DNA from: an uncultured Woeseiaceae bacterium
Lineage (GTDB): Bacteria; Pseudomonadota; Gammaproteobacteria; Steroidobacterales; Woeseiaceae
NCBI GenBank assembly: GCA_947259985.1
Contig: CAMYOJ010000040.1
Coordinates: forward strand, 1 to 64,000
Reading direction: 5' to 3'
DNA: 64,000 nt
Below the pieces are notes generated by a model, which saw only the letters and a list, made by a program, of their open reading frames with translations, had not been told where the DNA came from and made no database searches. A program made the translations under genes and the position numbers. Below are positions 21,006 to 31,148 of this stretch, piece by piece; positions within the stretch are counted from its first letter, which is position 1, and every line of letters starts with the position of its first letter.

Positions 21006-21780
21006 GTTCCCGAAGTTTCAGAAAGACGGCGCGTGCATCGGGGTTGTCACCCATCTCGGGAAATTCCTCGACGAGCTTTGCGACCACTTCCGGGTTTTGC
21101 AGGCGAAAGAACGTGTTGATGTCGCGCTCCTGGGCCATCGTGGTTACGAGCGCGTCCGCAGGGTCCTGGTTTTCGTAATCGCGGATCATCTTCGCGGCGA
21201 TGGCATTGTCCGGCTCGCGGTCCAGCGTGAACGCCAGGTTGTTGAGCAGGTAATCGTGGCCGGGATAAATCAGCGTGTCGTCGCCGAGCGCTTCGAGCTG
21301 CTGTTCGAAAGTCTCAAACAGTTCCTCGGGATGGCCGCCGTTATGGCAGTTCCCGGCGCCGGCGTTAAACAGCGTGTCGCCACTGAAAAGGGCAGGCTGG
21401 TCTGTCTGCGACAACAGGCAGATGTGGCTCATCGTGTGACCCGGCGTGTCCAGGCATTGCAGTTCGACAGTGTTGCCCACTTTTATGACGTCGCCGGCCC
21501 CGACCCCGACACTCATGCCCGGAATGCGACCTTCTGCATTACGGTGTGCGATGACCTTGGCCCTCGTGGCGCTGATGATGCCCTTGTTGCCGCCCGTGTG
21601 GTCGCCGTGTTCATGCGTGTTCAGCACCTGCGAAATATGCCAGCCGCGCTTCCGCGCGACGTCCAGGCAGCGTCGGAAATCGAGCGGGTCGATGGCCAAT
21701 GCGTCGCCCGTTTCGGAGCAGGCGATCAGGTAGTTGAAGTTGCGATAGGCGTTAGCGGTCCAGATCTGTTCGACGATCAT
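20989..21780 (-). CDS. gloB: Hydroxyacylglutathione hydrolase-like metallo-beta-lactamase fold protein (glyoxalase II)
   Basis: NTHEHGDHTGG (HxHxDH), TPGHTMSHICLL, FSGDTLFNAGAGNC, PGHDY. Confidence 0.88.
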   Translation of the reverse strand: MIVEQIWTANAYRNFNYLIACSETGDALAIDPLDFRRCLDVARKRGWHISQVLNTHEHGDHTGGNKGIISATRAKVIAHRNAEGRIPGMSVGVGAGDVIKVGNTVELQCLDTPGHTMSHICLLSQTDQPALFSGDTLFNAGAGNCHNGGHPEELFETFEQQLEALGDDTLIYPGHDYLLNNLAFTLDREPDNAIAAKMIRDYENQDPADALVTTMAQERDINTFFRLQNPEVVAKLVEEFPEMGDNPDARAVFLKLRELRNSW

Positions 21781-23444
21781 GTGTCATCCTCCGCCGTGGC
21801 GGCATCGTAGACTTTCCTGCCTCCAACCCAGGTCTCGAGCACCAGGATATCGTCGATCTCGGAGTCGGGTACCGTGAAATAATCGCGGTCGATAAGTATG
21901 AAGTCGGCCCATTTTCCGGGTTCGAGACTGCCAAGGCGATCCTCCTGGCTCGCCGCGTACGCCGCGGCCAGGGTGAAAGAGTGCAGCGCCTCGGCGCGCG
22001 TCAACGCCTGGTCGGCGTACCAGCCGTCTTTCGGCTCACCGTCGCGCCGCTGGCGCGTCACGGCCGCGTACAGGCCGTGGAAGGGGTTGGATAGTTCCAC
22101 CGGGAAATCAGAGCCGCTCGCGATCACGGCGCCCGAATCGAGCAGCCGTCGCCAGGCATAGCCGCCAAGAATGCGCTCGGGCCCGACCCGGTCTTCAGCC
22201 ATGTTCATGTCGCTCGTCGCATGCGTGGGCTGCATCGAGGCGATCACGCCGAGTTCGGCGAAACGCGGGATATCCTGCAGTGTGATGATCTGCGAATGCT
22301 CGATGCGATTGCGCAGCGGCGATGGCTTGCCGCCCTGCGCCAGCTCGAAAGCGTCGAGGGACATGCGGTTGCCAAGGTCGCCAATGGCATGAATGCCGAC
22401 CTGGAAGCCCATGCCGTTGGCTTTTCTCACGAAGCCGTTGAGTTCGTCCTGGGTCCAGAATGGCAGCCCGCGATTCTCGGCATCATCGGAGTAGGGCTCG
22501 ATCATCGCGGCACCGCGACTGCCCAGCGCGCCGTCGGAGTAGAGTTTTACCGAGGCGATATCGAGGTGATCGTTGCCGTAAGCGCGGATGGGCTTGCCGA
22601 TTGCATCGAGCACCTCGCCGGCATCGCTGATCATCGCGTATATGCGCATGTCGAGTTCGCCGTTATCGGCCATGGACAGGTAAACCTCGGCATTCATGAT
22701 CCCGATCCCGGCATCGTGAACGCTCGTCATTCCCTGTGCGACCAGCACGTCGACGGCGCCGTGCAACGCTTCGCGGTAGTCGTCCTTGCCGGGTTCCGGC
22801 ACATGCTTCGCAATGAGGCCCATGGCCTTGTCGATGAATATCCCGGTCGCGTGACCATTGGCGTCACGGACAATTTTGCCGCCGACCGGATCGGACGTCT
22901 CGTCGTCGATACCGGCAAGACGCATGGCCGCCGAATTGGCCCAGCCCGCATGTCCGTCGATGCGCCGCAGCCACACGGGTCGGTCACTTACGACCCTGTC
23001 GATTTGATCGGCGGTCGGAAACTTCCTGACGGGCCATAACACCTGGTTCCAGCCACGGCCGAGAATCCATTCCGCGTGCGGGTTTGCGCTCGCGTAGTTC
23101 TCGATACCCTGTACCGCGGCTTCGACACTCTCTACACCGGCCAAATTCAGCTCCGTCTGCAGCAGGCCGAGGCCGAATACGTGCGCGTGAGCATCGATGA
23201 GGCCCGGTAGCATAGTCATTCCTTTGCCGTCGATCATTTCGGCGGGATCGAGATCTTCGAGCAGGGCCTCATCGCCCGTTGCGGTCACCCGGCCGTCGTC
23301 ATCGATGACGAGCACCGAAAAGCGCTGCAGGCCGTCCGTACTCGATGTGTAAGCGTTGATATTGTGAATTACCGTGCCGGCATTGGCGCCGAAAGACACC
23401 AGGAATAGGCTGCAAATTACTAATTTATAAAAAGTTTTACTCAC
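21777..23444 (-). CDS. Secreted amidohydrolase family protein (YtcJ-like)
   Basis: GTG start gives VSKTFYKLVICSLFLVSFGANA signal peptide; MLPGLIDAHAHVFGLG, WILGRGWNQVLWP, GIHAIGDLGNRMSLDAFE, RNRIEHSQI, ASGSDFPVE. Confidence 0.88.
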   Translation of the reverse strand: MSKTFYKLVICSLFLVSFGANAGTVIHNINAYTSSTDGLQRFSVLVIDDDGRVTATGDEALLEDLDPAEMIDGKGMTMLPGLIDAHAHVFGLGLLQTELNLAGVESVEAAVQGIENYASANPHAEWILGRGWNQVLWPVRKFPTADQIDRVVSDRPVWLRRIDGHAGWANSAAMRLAGIDDETSDPVGGKIVRDANGHATGIFIDKAMGLIAKHVPEPGKDDYREALHGAVDVLVAQGMTSVHDAGIGIMNAEVYLSMADNGELDMRIYAMISDAGEVLDAIGKPIRAYGNDHLDIASVKLYSDGALGSRGAAMIEPYSDDAENRGLPFWTQDELNGFVRKANGMGFQVGIHAIGDLGNRMSLDAFELAQGGKPSPLRNRIEHSQIITLQDIPRFAELGVIASMQPTHATSDMNMAEDRVGPERILGGYAWRRLLDSGAVIASGSDFPVELSNPFHGLYAAVTRQRRDGEPKDGWYADQALTRAEALHSFTLAAAYAASQEDRLGSLEPGKWADFILIDRDYFTVPDSEIDDILVLETWVGGRKVYDAATAEDDT

Positions 23445-23580
23445 ATCAACCTCGCGATGGATACGTTGCCCCGGTGTTCCGCCTGCGGCTTGCCACGATG
23501 CAGAACAGAGCATGACACGATAACATTGACCTCTTTGAATTGCGGCATGTCGAATCCTGCCGAACCCACCCTGGAGCAAA

Positions 23581-26514
23581 ATGATGAATAGGCTGTTTTC
23601 CAGCTTGTCCCTGCTGTTTGTAGCACTGATCCTGGTCGCAGGTTGCGGCCAGAAGGAAGAGATTGTCGAAACCGCTGACAAGGCGGCAAAGATTTTCGAT
23701 ATGCCATACCTGATGCGCGACCTCGATAACGGCCTGCGCGTCATCGTCGTGCCAACCGACTACCCGGACATCGTCTCTATTCAGATTCCCGTGCAGACCG
23801 GCTCGCGGAACGAAGTCGAGCCGGGCAAGTCGGGTTTCGCGCATTTTTTCGAGCACATGATGTTCCGCGGCACCGAGGCTTACCCGCCCGAAGTCTACGG
23901 CGATATCCTGAAGAAAGCGGGTGCCGACCAGAATGCCTACACGACGGCCGACTATACCAATTACCACATCACGTTCACCAAGGCCGATCTCGAGAAAGTC
24001 ATCGAGCTCGAAGCCGATCGTTTTCAGAACCTGAAGTACTCCGAAGAGCAGTTCCGGACCGAGGCGCTGGCCGTCAAGGGCGAGTACCTGAAGAACTTCT
24101 CCAACCCGGTCCAGAAGTTCTTCGAGCGCACTAGCGACCTGATGTATACGCAACACACCTACAAGCATACGACGATGGGCTTTATCGAAGACATCGAGGT
24201 CATGCCCGATCAGATGGAATATGCCAATGTTTTCTTCGATCGCTGGTATCGCCCTGAAAAGACCGTGGTGATCCTGGTCGGCGACGTTGATGCTGAACAG
24301 ACATTTGCGCTGGTCGAGAAGTACTGGGGTGGCTGGGAGCGCGGCGACTACGATGCCGAGATTCCCGTCGACCCGCCACTGGACGGGCCAAAGTACGAGC
24401 ACATGGCTTGGGAAGGCCCCACGCAGCCGTGGCTCGTCATGACGTATCGCGGTCCCGCGTTCGTGCCGACTGAAAAGGACATGCCGGCGCTGGACCTGAT
24501 TTCCTCGATCTACCTGTCGGAGTCGTCAGACCTGTACCGTGATCTTGTCATCAAGGAACAATGGGTGGATCAGCTGTGGGGCTATTTCCCGAACAGGAAA
24601 GACCCCGGGATGCTGATGATCGCTGCGCGTCTTACTGATGTGGACAATGCCGTCAGCGTTCGGGATGCAATCAAAGCCACGCTCGTCGATGCACGAACCC
24701 GGCTGGTTGCGGAGAGCAAGGTCGAAGAAACGAAGTCTCGACTGCGTTACGGATTCACGTCACAGCTCGACAATTCCTCCGGCATCGCCCAGATGCTCGC
24801 CAGTACCGTGCAGCACTCGCGCACTCCGGAGACCGTCAACGAGGTCTATGCGACTTACGACTCGCTGACAGCCGCCGACCTGCGGGATGTCGCGAACAAG
24901 TATTTCGTGGATAGCCAGAGAGTCACGTACACCTTGTCCAATGACGAGAGTATCGACGGCATAGACGGCACGGCATCGGTCGACGAGCTTGTCGCGGCCG
25001 CCGGAATGGCAGGAGCTACGGAAGAAGTGGCGGCCGAGGAAGCCGTCGCAGAGTTGACGGTTGCTGGTCGTGACGATGCAGCACCCGTCTCGTTCATAAC
25101 GAATCAGTCGGCTACCTCGCCGCTCGTAGATGTGGCGTTCATTGTGCACACGGGCGCCGGCTTCGACCCCGACGGCAAGAAGGGGCTGGCAGCCATGACG
25201 GCCGCCATGATCTCGGATGGCGGCTCGGCAGCGCTGTCGATTGAACAGATCAACGAAGCCATGTACCCGATCGCGTCAGGCTTCAATGCGCAGGTCGACA
25301 AGGAAATGACGCGCCTCTCGGGCCAGGTGCACAAGGACAACCTCGACACCTGGTATGGGCTCGTACGCGGACAGCTGCTGTTTCCGGCATGGTCCGAGAG
25401 CGATTTTGATCGCGTCAAGACGCAGCTGATCAATGGTATACGTACGGACCTCGTTGGCAACAACGACGAAGAACTCGGCAAGGAATTCCTGTACGCGTCG
25501 ATCTATGGCGACGATCATCCATACGGTTCGTTCAACCTGGGTAAAGTCGCGGATCTGGAGTCGATTACGCTCGAGGACGTGCAGGCGTTCTACCGTGACA
25601 ATTACACCGTATCGAACATTACGGTGGGGCTTGCCGGTGGCTATCCGGATGAGCTCGCGACTCGCATCAGCGACGACCTGCAACAGCTCGCAGCGGGCAA
25701 GCGAATGGCGCTCGAGGTTCCGGCGGCACGCATTCCGGACGGCCGCGAGGCCATGTTGATACAGAAAGAGACGCCTGCTGTTGCGGTTTCCTTCGGTTTC
25801 CCGATCGAACTCAAGCGTGGCGATCCCGACTGGGTCGCGCTGTGGCTCGTACGCAGCTACCTCGGCGAACATCGCAGTTCCAACAGTCACCTGTACAAGC
25901 GCATTCGCGAGACGCGTGGTATGAATTACGGTGACTACGCGTATATCGAGTACTTCCCGCGCGGCATGTTCCAGTTCCATCCCGACACCAACCTGGCGCG
26001 CCAGCAGCAGATATTCCAGGTGTGGCTGCGACCACTAAGGGACAACAACGACGCGCACTTCGCGACGCGCACGGCGATGTTCGAACTCGACAAGATGATC
26101 CGGGAGGGCCTGAGCGAGTCTGACTTCGAGACGACGCGTGCCTTTCTATCCAAGTATGTGAGCTTGCTGATGGATGGCCAGTCGCGGCAGCTGGGCTATG
26201 CGGCGGACAGCCAGTACTACCAGACCGACGATTTCGCCGACTATGTGCGGGATGGCCTGGCTGAACTGACCCTGGACGACGTCAATCGCGTCATCAGGGA
26301 GAACCTCAGTACCGAAGATATCCAGTACGTGTTCGTGACGCGTGACGCCGACGACCTGCGTGAGCGGCTCGTGTCGGACCAGGTCTCGCCGATCAGCTAC
26401 GACGCCGAGAAACCGCAGTCGCTACTCGACGAGGATGCCGGGATTGCAGAGCTCTCCCTCGGTTTCGCCGATGAAAAGGTAACAATCGTCAGTTCCGAAG
26501 AGGTGTTCCGCTAG
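23581..26514 (+). CDS. M16 family zinc metallopeptidase, lipoprotein
   Basis: Lipobox LVAGC; HFFEHMMFRGTE (HxxEH) with distal ELEADR; second M16-like half. Confidence 0.93.
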   Translation: MMNRLFSSLSLLFVALILVAGCGQKEEIVETADKAAKIFDMPYLMRDLDNGLRVIVVPTDYPDIVSIQIPVQTGSRNEVEPGKSGFAHFFEHMMFRGTEAYPPEVYGDILKKAGADQNAYTTADYTNYHITFTKADLEKVIELEADRFQNLKYSEEQFRTEALAVKGEYLKNFSNPVQKFFERTSDLMYTQHTYKHTTMGFIEDIEVMPDQMEYANVFFDRWYRPEKTVVILVGDVDAEQTFALVEKYWGGWERGDYDAEIPVDPPLDGPKYEHMAWEGPTQPWLVMTYRGPAFVPTEKDMPALDLISSIYLSESSDLYRDLVIKEQWVDQLWGYFPNRKDPGMLMIAARLTDVDNAVSVRDAIKATLVDARTRLVAESKVEETKSRLRYGFTSQLDNSSGIAQMLASTVQHSRTPETVNEVYATYDSLTAADLRDVANKYFVDSQRVTYTLSNDESIDGIDGTASVDELVAAAGMAGATEEVAAEEAVAELTVAGRDDAAPVSFITNQSATSPLVDVAFIVHTGAGFDPDGKKGLAAMTAAMISDGGSAALSIEQINEAMYPIASGFNAQVDKEMTRLSGQVHKDNLDTWYGLVRGQLLFPAWSESDFDRVKTQLINGIRTDLVGNNDEELGKEFLYASIYGDDHPYGSFNLGKVADLESITLEDVQAFYRDNYTVSNITVGLAGGYPDELATRISDDLQQLAAGKRMALEVPAARIPDGREAMLIQKETPAVAVSFGFPIELKRGDPDWVALWLVRSYLGEHRSSNSHLYKRIRETRGMNYGDYAYIEYFPRGMFQFHPDTNLARQQQIFQVWLRPLRDNNDAHFATRTAMFELDKMIREGLSESDFETTRAFLSKYVSLLMDGQSRQLGYAADSQYYQTDDFADYVRDGLAELTLDDVNRVIRENLSTEDIQYVFVTRDADDLRERLVSDQVSPISYDAEKPQSLLDEDAGIAELSLGFADEKVTIVSSEEVFR

Positions 26515-26531
26515 GCGATGGATGAGCGGTC

Positions 26532-27392
26532 GTGAAACTCGCGAGCTTCAGGATCGCGGACAGGGACAGCTACGGCGCCATCATGGAGGACGGCGTCGCT
26601 GAAGCGAGCGCGAACTTTCGGCGGGAGTTCGCCAATCTGGGCGCGGTGCTCGAGGCCGGAGCCGCGATCGAACTCGGCGAAAATCTCGCGGACGAACGCT
26701 TGAATGCAGCCGAGTTCGAATTCCTGCCGCCCGTAACCCGGCCTGACAAGATACTCTGCGTCGGCGTCAATTACCGTCCGCACATCGCGGAGATGGGCCG
26801 GGAGGTGCCCGACTACCCGGTCGTGTTTGTCCGATTCCCGGGCAGCCTGGTCGGTCATGACCGGCCGATAACGCGTCCGGAAGTTTCTGTGCAGTTCGAT
26901 TTCGAAGGCGAACTGGCCGTAGTCATCGGCAAGCGCGCGCGGCATGTGCCGCGAGGTGAGGCGCTCGACCATGTCGGCGGCTACTGCTGTTTTATGGACG
27001 GTTCCGTGCGCGACTGGCAACGGCATACGATGCAGTTCACACCCGGTAAGAACTTCGAACAGAGCGGTGCAATGGGGCCCTGTATCGTGACGAGCGACGA
27101 AATCCCTGATCCGTCAGTGCTGGAACTGACGACGCGCGTCAATGGCAAGGTCATGCAGCGCGGCATGCTGGCTGACCTCGTTTTCGATATCCCGAGGCTC
27201 ATCGAGTATTGCTCCACGTTTGCGGAACTGCTGCCCGGGGACATCATTGCGACGGGCACGCCGGGTGGAGTCGGCGCGGCGCGCACGCCACCAGCCTGGC
27301 TAAAGGAGGGCGACGTCGTTGAAGTCGATATTGCCAAGGTTGGCTTGCTCAGGTGCACGGTGAGGGACGAACGCCCTGCAATTCGCGCTTAG
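26532..27392 (+). CDS. Fumarylacetoacetate hydrolase family protein
   Basis: KILCVGVNYRPHIAEMG, DFEGELAVVIGKRARHVP, DIIATGTPGGVGAARTPPAWLKEGDVVEVDI. Confidence 0.93.
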   Translation: MKLASFRIADRDSYGAIMEDGVAEASANFRREFANLGAVLEAGAAIELGENLADERLNAAEFEFLPPVTRPDKILCVGVNYRPHIAEMGREVPDYPVVFVRFPGSLVGHDRPITRPEVSVQFDFEGELAVVIGKRARHVPRGEALDHVGGYCCFMDGSVRDWQRHTMQFTPGKNFEQSGAMGPCIVTSDEIPDPSVLELTTRVNGKVMQRGMLADLVFDIPRLIEYCSTFAELLPGDIIATGTPGGVGAARTPPAWLKEGDVVEVDIAKVGLLRCTVRDERPAIRA

Positions 27393-27677
27393 GTCTTGAT
27401 TTTGCTGGCAAAGCCAAATCGAGTATCTTGTTGCTTTTGTACCACAAAAACAACAGCGTGCCCGACATTGCTTTTGGTCATGGTCTAAAGGATTGACAAA
27501 CAGCGATATTTCTGCGAATTTCACCCCTAGCAAACGTAGCCTTTCAGCAACAACTTGGCTGCGCTGCGGGTTAAGAACACCTTCAGGTACGACTTGGCGG
27601 GGGACTCAGGGGGCCAGGAACCACGTGCTTACGTAGGTTTGGAAAAGCGGTTTCTTTCGGGAAACCGCTTTTTTTTG
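27393..27677 (+). ncRNA. Candidate structured non-coding RNA or leader ending in an intrinsic terminator
   Basis: Intergenic region with hairpins at 27398-27420, 27429-27455 and 27614-27642 followed by a strong terminator; no convincing ORF; no family recognised. Confidence 0.45.
27645..27676 (+). terminator. Rho-independent terminator
   Basis: AAGCGGTTTC-TTTCGG-GAAACCGCTT followed by TTTTTT: 10-bp perfect stem plus T tract. Confidence 0.9.
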
Positions 27678-27687
27678 TGCGCACTCA

Positions 27688-28995
27688 ATGATAAAGAACA
27701 TCCTGTGCCTCACCGTGCTGCTCCTGTCGCTTCCCGCTGCAGCGTTTGACGATACCGAACGGCACATGGTTGAGTGGATCGACTCGCACAGCGAGCAAGC
27801 CATTGCCTTGCTCGAGGAAACCGTCAACATTTCCAGCGGGACGATGAACCACGAAGGTGTCCGCGATGTCGGTCGTGTCATGCGGCGCGAACTGGATGCT
27901 CTCGGCCTCGAAACCGAGTGGATCGAAATGCCGGCCGAGGTCAATCGCGCCGGCCACCTGTTTGGTCGCAAGCCGACAGGATCGGGCAGGAAATTGTTGC
28001 TCATCGGGCACCTGGACACGGTCTTCGAAGCCGACGATGACTTCCAGGCATTCACACGCGACGGGAACGAAGCCACCGGGCCCGGCGTGGATGACATGAA
28101 GTCTGGCAACGTCATTATTGTGTATGCACTGAAAGCCCTGCAGGCGGCCGGCTTACTCGAGGATATCCCGGTTGTCGTCGCCTACACCGGTGACGAAGAA
28201 AAAATGGGTAAACCGTTGGCCATATCCCGCAAGGAACTGCTCGAGGCCGGGAAATGGGCGGACATTGCACTCGGTTTCGAATCTGCCGTCCATTATGACG
28301 ACAGCGACTGGGTGACCGTCGCACGCCGCAGTTCTACGCGCTGGACACTCACCGTCGAGGGCAAGCGGGCACATTCTTCCGGGATTTTCTCGGAGCGCGT
28401 CGGGGCTGGCGCTATTTTCGAGGCGGCTCGCATACTCGACAGGTTTTACGAAGAACTCAGTTCCGAAAAGTACCTGACCTTCAACGCAGGCACGATCCAG
28501 GGCGGCAGCGAAGTCACTTACGATCCGCAGCAGAATCGCGGCACTACCTTCGGCAAGAACAACGTCGTACCGAGCACGGTCGTCGTGCAAGGCGGCATGC
28601 GCACGATTTCGACGCAACAACTCGAGCGCACTCGGGAAGCAATGCGGGCAATCGTTGCCGACAGCCTGCCGCATACCAACGGCAGCATAGAATTCGGCGA
28701 AGGCTACCCGCCGATGTTTCCAACAGAAGGAAACCGGTCCCTGGCGGCAGTATTGTCGAATATCAATGAATCGCTGGGGCGCGGCCCGATGCGGGAACTG
28801 GATCCGGGACGACGCGGCGCCGCGGACGTATCATTCGTGGCGCCTTACACGGACGCGCTGGCCGGACTCGGGGCGCTCGGAAATGGCGGTCATACGCCGA
28901 ATGAGAACCTCGACCTGACTTCGTTGTCACTGGCCATCAAACGTGCTGCAATCCTGATTTACCGGCTGAGCGACACAGCGGGAACGGACCGATAA
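27688..28995 (+). CDS. M20 family metallopeptidase (glutamate carboxypeptidase-like), secreted
   Basis: Signal peptide MIKNILCLTVLLLSLPAAAF; LLIGHLDTVFE, GPGVDDMKSGNV, YTGDEEKMG, GRRGAADVSFVA. Confidence 0.92.
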   Translation: MIKNILCLTVLLLSLPAAAFDDTERHMVEWIDSHSEQAIALLEETVNISSGTMNHEGVRDVGRVMRRELDALGLETEWIEMPAEVNRAGHLFGRKPTGSGRKLLLIGHLDTVFEADDDFQAFTRDGNEATGPGVDDMKSGNVIIVYALKALQAAGLLEDIPVVVAYTGDEEKMGKPLAISRKELLEAGKWADIALGFESAVHYDDSDWVTVARRSSTRWTLTVEGKRAHSSGIFSERVGAGAIFEAARILDRFYEELSSEKYLTFNAGTIQGGSEVTYDPQQNRGTTFGKNNVVPSTVVVQGGMRTISTQQLERTREAMRAIVADSLPHTNGSIEFGEGYPPMFPTEGNRSLAAVLSNINESLGRGPMRELDPGRRGAADVSFVAPYTDALAGLGALGNGGHTPNENLDLTSLSLAIKRAAILIYRLSDTAGTDR

Positions 28996-29897
28996 TGGGG
29001 CACGACCATAATCACGGTCATGAGCACGGACACCATGCGCACGGGAGCAATCTTCGCCGCGTCATGATCGCGCTCGTGCTGACCGGCACGTTCATGGTCG
29101 TGGAGATCATCGGCGGCATTATCTCGGGCTCGCTGGCGCTGCTCGCCGACGCCGGTCATATGCTGACCGACACGATGGCCCTGGCCCTGGCCGCGATGGC
29201 ATTTCATGTCAGTAAACGACCGCCTGACGGCAAGCTGACCTATGGCTACCAGCGCTTCCAGATTCTCGCCGCCTTCGTCAACGGACTCAGCCTGCTGGCG
29301 ATCGTCGGCTGGATCCTGTTCGAGGCTGTAAGCCGCTTTATCAATCCCAGGGACATACTCGGCGAAACCATGCTCGTGGTCGCCGCCGCGGGGCTCGTCG
29401 TCAACCTGATCTCTTTTGCTGTGTTGCATACGGGCGACCGGGAGAACCTCAATATTAGCGGTGCGGCCCTGCATGTTGCGGGCGATCTTCTCGGATCGGT
29501 TGCCGCGATCGTTGCTGCAATCGTTATTATTTACACCGGCTGGACGCTGATCGATCCGTTGCTTTCTATCGCCGTTGCAGGGCTGATACTCAGGAGTGCA
29601 TGGTCGCTCGTCAAACGCAGCGCCCATGTCCTGCTCGAGGGCGCGCCCGAGTGGCTCGATGTCGACGCGATGCAGCAGCGCATCGTCGCGAATGTGCCCG
29701 GTGTCGGCGAGATTCACCACGTCCATATCTGGGGCCTGACGCCGCAACAGCTGATGCTGACCATGCATATGTCGCTGGGCGGCCCCGTCGACAGTCAGTC
29801 GGACGTTATTCGCCGCGTCAAGAGCTTTCTCCAGCAAGAGTACGGCATCGGGCATTCAACCATCGAACTTGAAGTCGACGGCTGTTCTGACCACTAG
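28995..29897 (+). CDS. Cation diffusion facilitator (Zn/Co/Cd efflux) with His-rich N-terminus
   Basis: MGHDHNHGHEHGHHAHG; LLADAGHMLTDTMALALA; EIHHVHIWGLTPQQLMLTMH. Confidence 0.92.
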   Translation: MGHDHNHGHEHGHHAHGSNLRRVMIALVLTGTFMVVEIIGGIISGSLALLADAGHMLTDTMALALAAMAFHVSKRPPDGKLTYGYQRFQILAAFVNGLSLLAIVGWILFEAVSRFINPRDILGETMLVVAAAGLVVNLISFAVLHTGDRENLNISGAALHVAGDLLGSVAAIVAAIVIIYTGWTLIDPLLSIAVAGLILRSAWSLVKRSAHVLLEGAPEWLDVDAMQQRIVANVPGVGEIHHVHIWGLTPQQLMLTMHMSLGGPVDSQSDVIRRVKSFLQQEYGIGHSTIELEVDGCSDH

Positions 29898-30427
29898 TCC
29901 GTTGGCGTTATCGTGCCGATGTAGGGCAGGGTACGGTTCTGCTCGGCGTAGTCGAGCCCATAGCCGACGACCCATTTATCAGGTATGTCAAAGCCCAAGT
30001 AATCGACATCGACATCCACTTCGGCGCGCTCGGCTTTGCGCACCAGCGCACAGGTCTTTACCGACGCCGGTTTGTGCGACTCGAGCATGCCGATCAGGTA
30101 GTTCAGCGTGTGGCCGGTGTCGACGATGTCTTCGACGATCAGTACGTGCCGGTTTTCGATATTGCCGCGCACGTCCATGACGAGGCGCACGGCGCCGCTT
30201 GACTGGCTGCCGCTGCCGTAGCTCGATACAGCGATGAATTCGATGACGCGCGGGATCGTCATCCGGCGTGACAAGTCGGCGAGAAATATGAACGAACCTT
30301 TCAAAACGCCGACCAGAACGAGCTGCTCGCGATCGGCGTAATCCTGAGAGATCTGCTCGGCTAATTCCACTACACGGGCCTGGATATCGGCTTCGCTGAT
30401 CAGGACGGTTGGGTCGGTTTGCTCCAC
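29894..30427 (-). CDS. hpt: Hypoxanthine phosphoribosyltransferase
   Basis: LVLVGVLKGSFIFLADLSR; VLIVEDIVDTGHTLNYL; GFDIPDKWVVGYGLDYAEQNRTLPYIG. Confidence 0.94.
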   Translation of the reverse strand: MEQTDPTVLISEADIQARVVELAEQISQDYADREQLVLVGVLKGSFIFLADLSRRMTIPRVIEFIAVSSYGSGSQSSGAVRLVMDVRGNIENRHVLIVEDIVDTGHTLNYLIGMLESHKPASVKTCALVRKAERAEVDVDVDYLGFDIPDKWVVGYGLDYAEQNRTLPYIGTITPTD

Positions 30428-30512
30428 AATGCTCTCACGTAGAAAACGTCAGGCGAGCATAGGTGATCTTCGGGGTGGATGCCAGATGGGAATGCGGTAT
30501 GGTAGCCCCGGT

Positions 30513-31148
30513 ATGAAACGGACGATCGCAATAGCGGGCAACATGGGTACGGGCAAGTCGACGCTCGTCGAGTTCCTGCACAAGACCTACAATGTTTCGC
30601 CTTTCTATGAGCCGAACGATGAGAACCCTTATCTGGCGGATTTCTACAAGGACATGAAGCGCTGGGCGTTCCAGTCGCAGCTGTACTTCCTGAGCAACAA
30701 GTTTCGCCTGCACCAGGAACTGGACCGACAACCCGGGGTGGTCGCGCTCGATCGCACGATATTCGAAGATGCCGAGGTATTTGCGACGGCTTTGCACCAG
30801 ATGCGCAAGATCTCGAAACGCGACTGGGATACCTACCGCGGCTTTTACCACGCAATTCTCGACGCGATCCGGCCGCCCGACCTCATGATTTATCTGCGCT
30901 GCTCGATGCGCACGCTGCGGCAGCGAATTCGCCTGCGAGGGCGCAGGATGGAGCGGGATGTGCCGCTGTCGTACCTCAAGCGCCTGGAGCGATTGTACGA
31001 AGGCTGGATCGGCAGCTACGACATGAGCGAAGTGCTCGTGCTCGAGACGGACCGGCTCGACTATATCCACGACCTCGTGCATCGGCTCGATGTCATGGAA
31101 CGCATCGAGTCAGTGCTGCCCGACGAGATTGGCAGGCCGAGCTGCTAG
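30513..31148 (+). CDS. Deoxynucleoside kinase family protein
   Basis: IAIAGNMGTGKSTLVEFL (P-loop), YEPNDENPYLADFYKDMKRWAFQSQLYFLSNKF, LDRTIFEDAEVFA, PPDLMIYLRCSMRTLRQRIRLRGR. Confidence 0.9.
   Translation: MKRTIAIAGNMGTGKSTLVEFLHKTYNVSPFYEPNDENPYLADFYKDMKRWAFQSQLYFLSNKFRLHQELDRQPGVVALDRTIFEDAEVFATALHQMRKISKRDWDTYRGFYHAILDAIRPPDLMIYLRCSMRTLRQRIRLRGRRMERDVPLSYLKRLERLYEGWIGSYDMSEVLVLETDRLDYIHDLVHRLDVMERIESVLPDEIGRPSC

Noticed and set aside
22221-23039. 272-aa plus-strand ORF inside the amidohydrolase gene
   Set aside because: Shadow ORF; the minus-strand frame has convincing amidohydrolase motifs throughout.
27393-27677. Considered 6S RNA, tmRNA, SRP RNA and cobalamin/SAM/FMN riboswitch identities for the structured segment
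   Set aside because: None of the conserved sequence cores of these families could be found.
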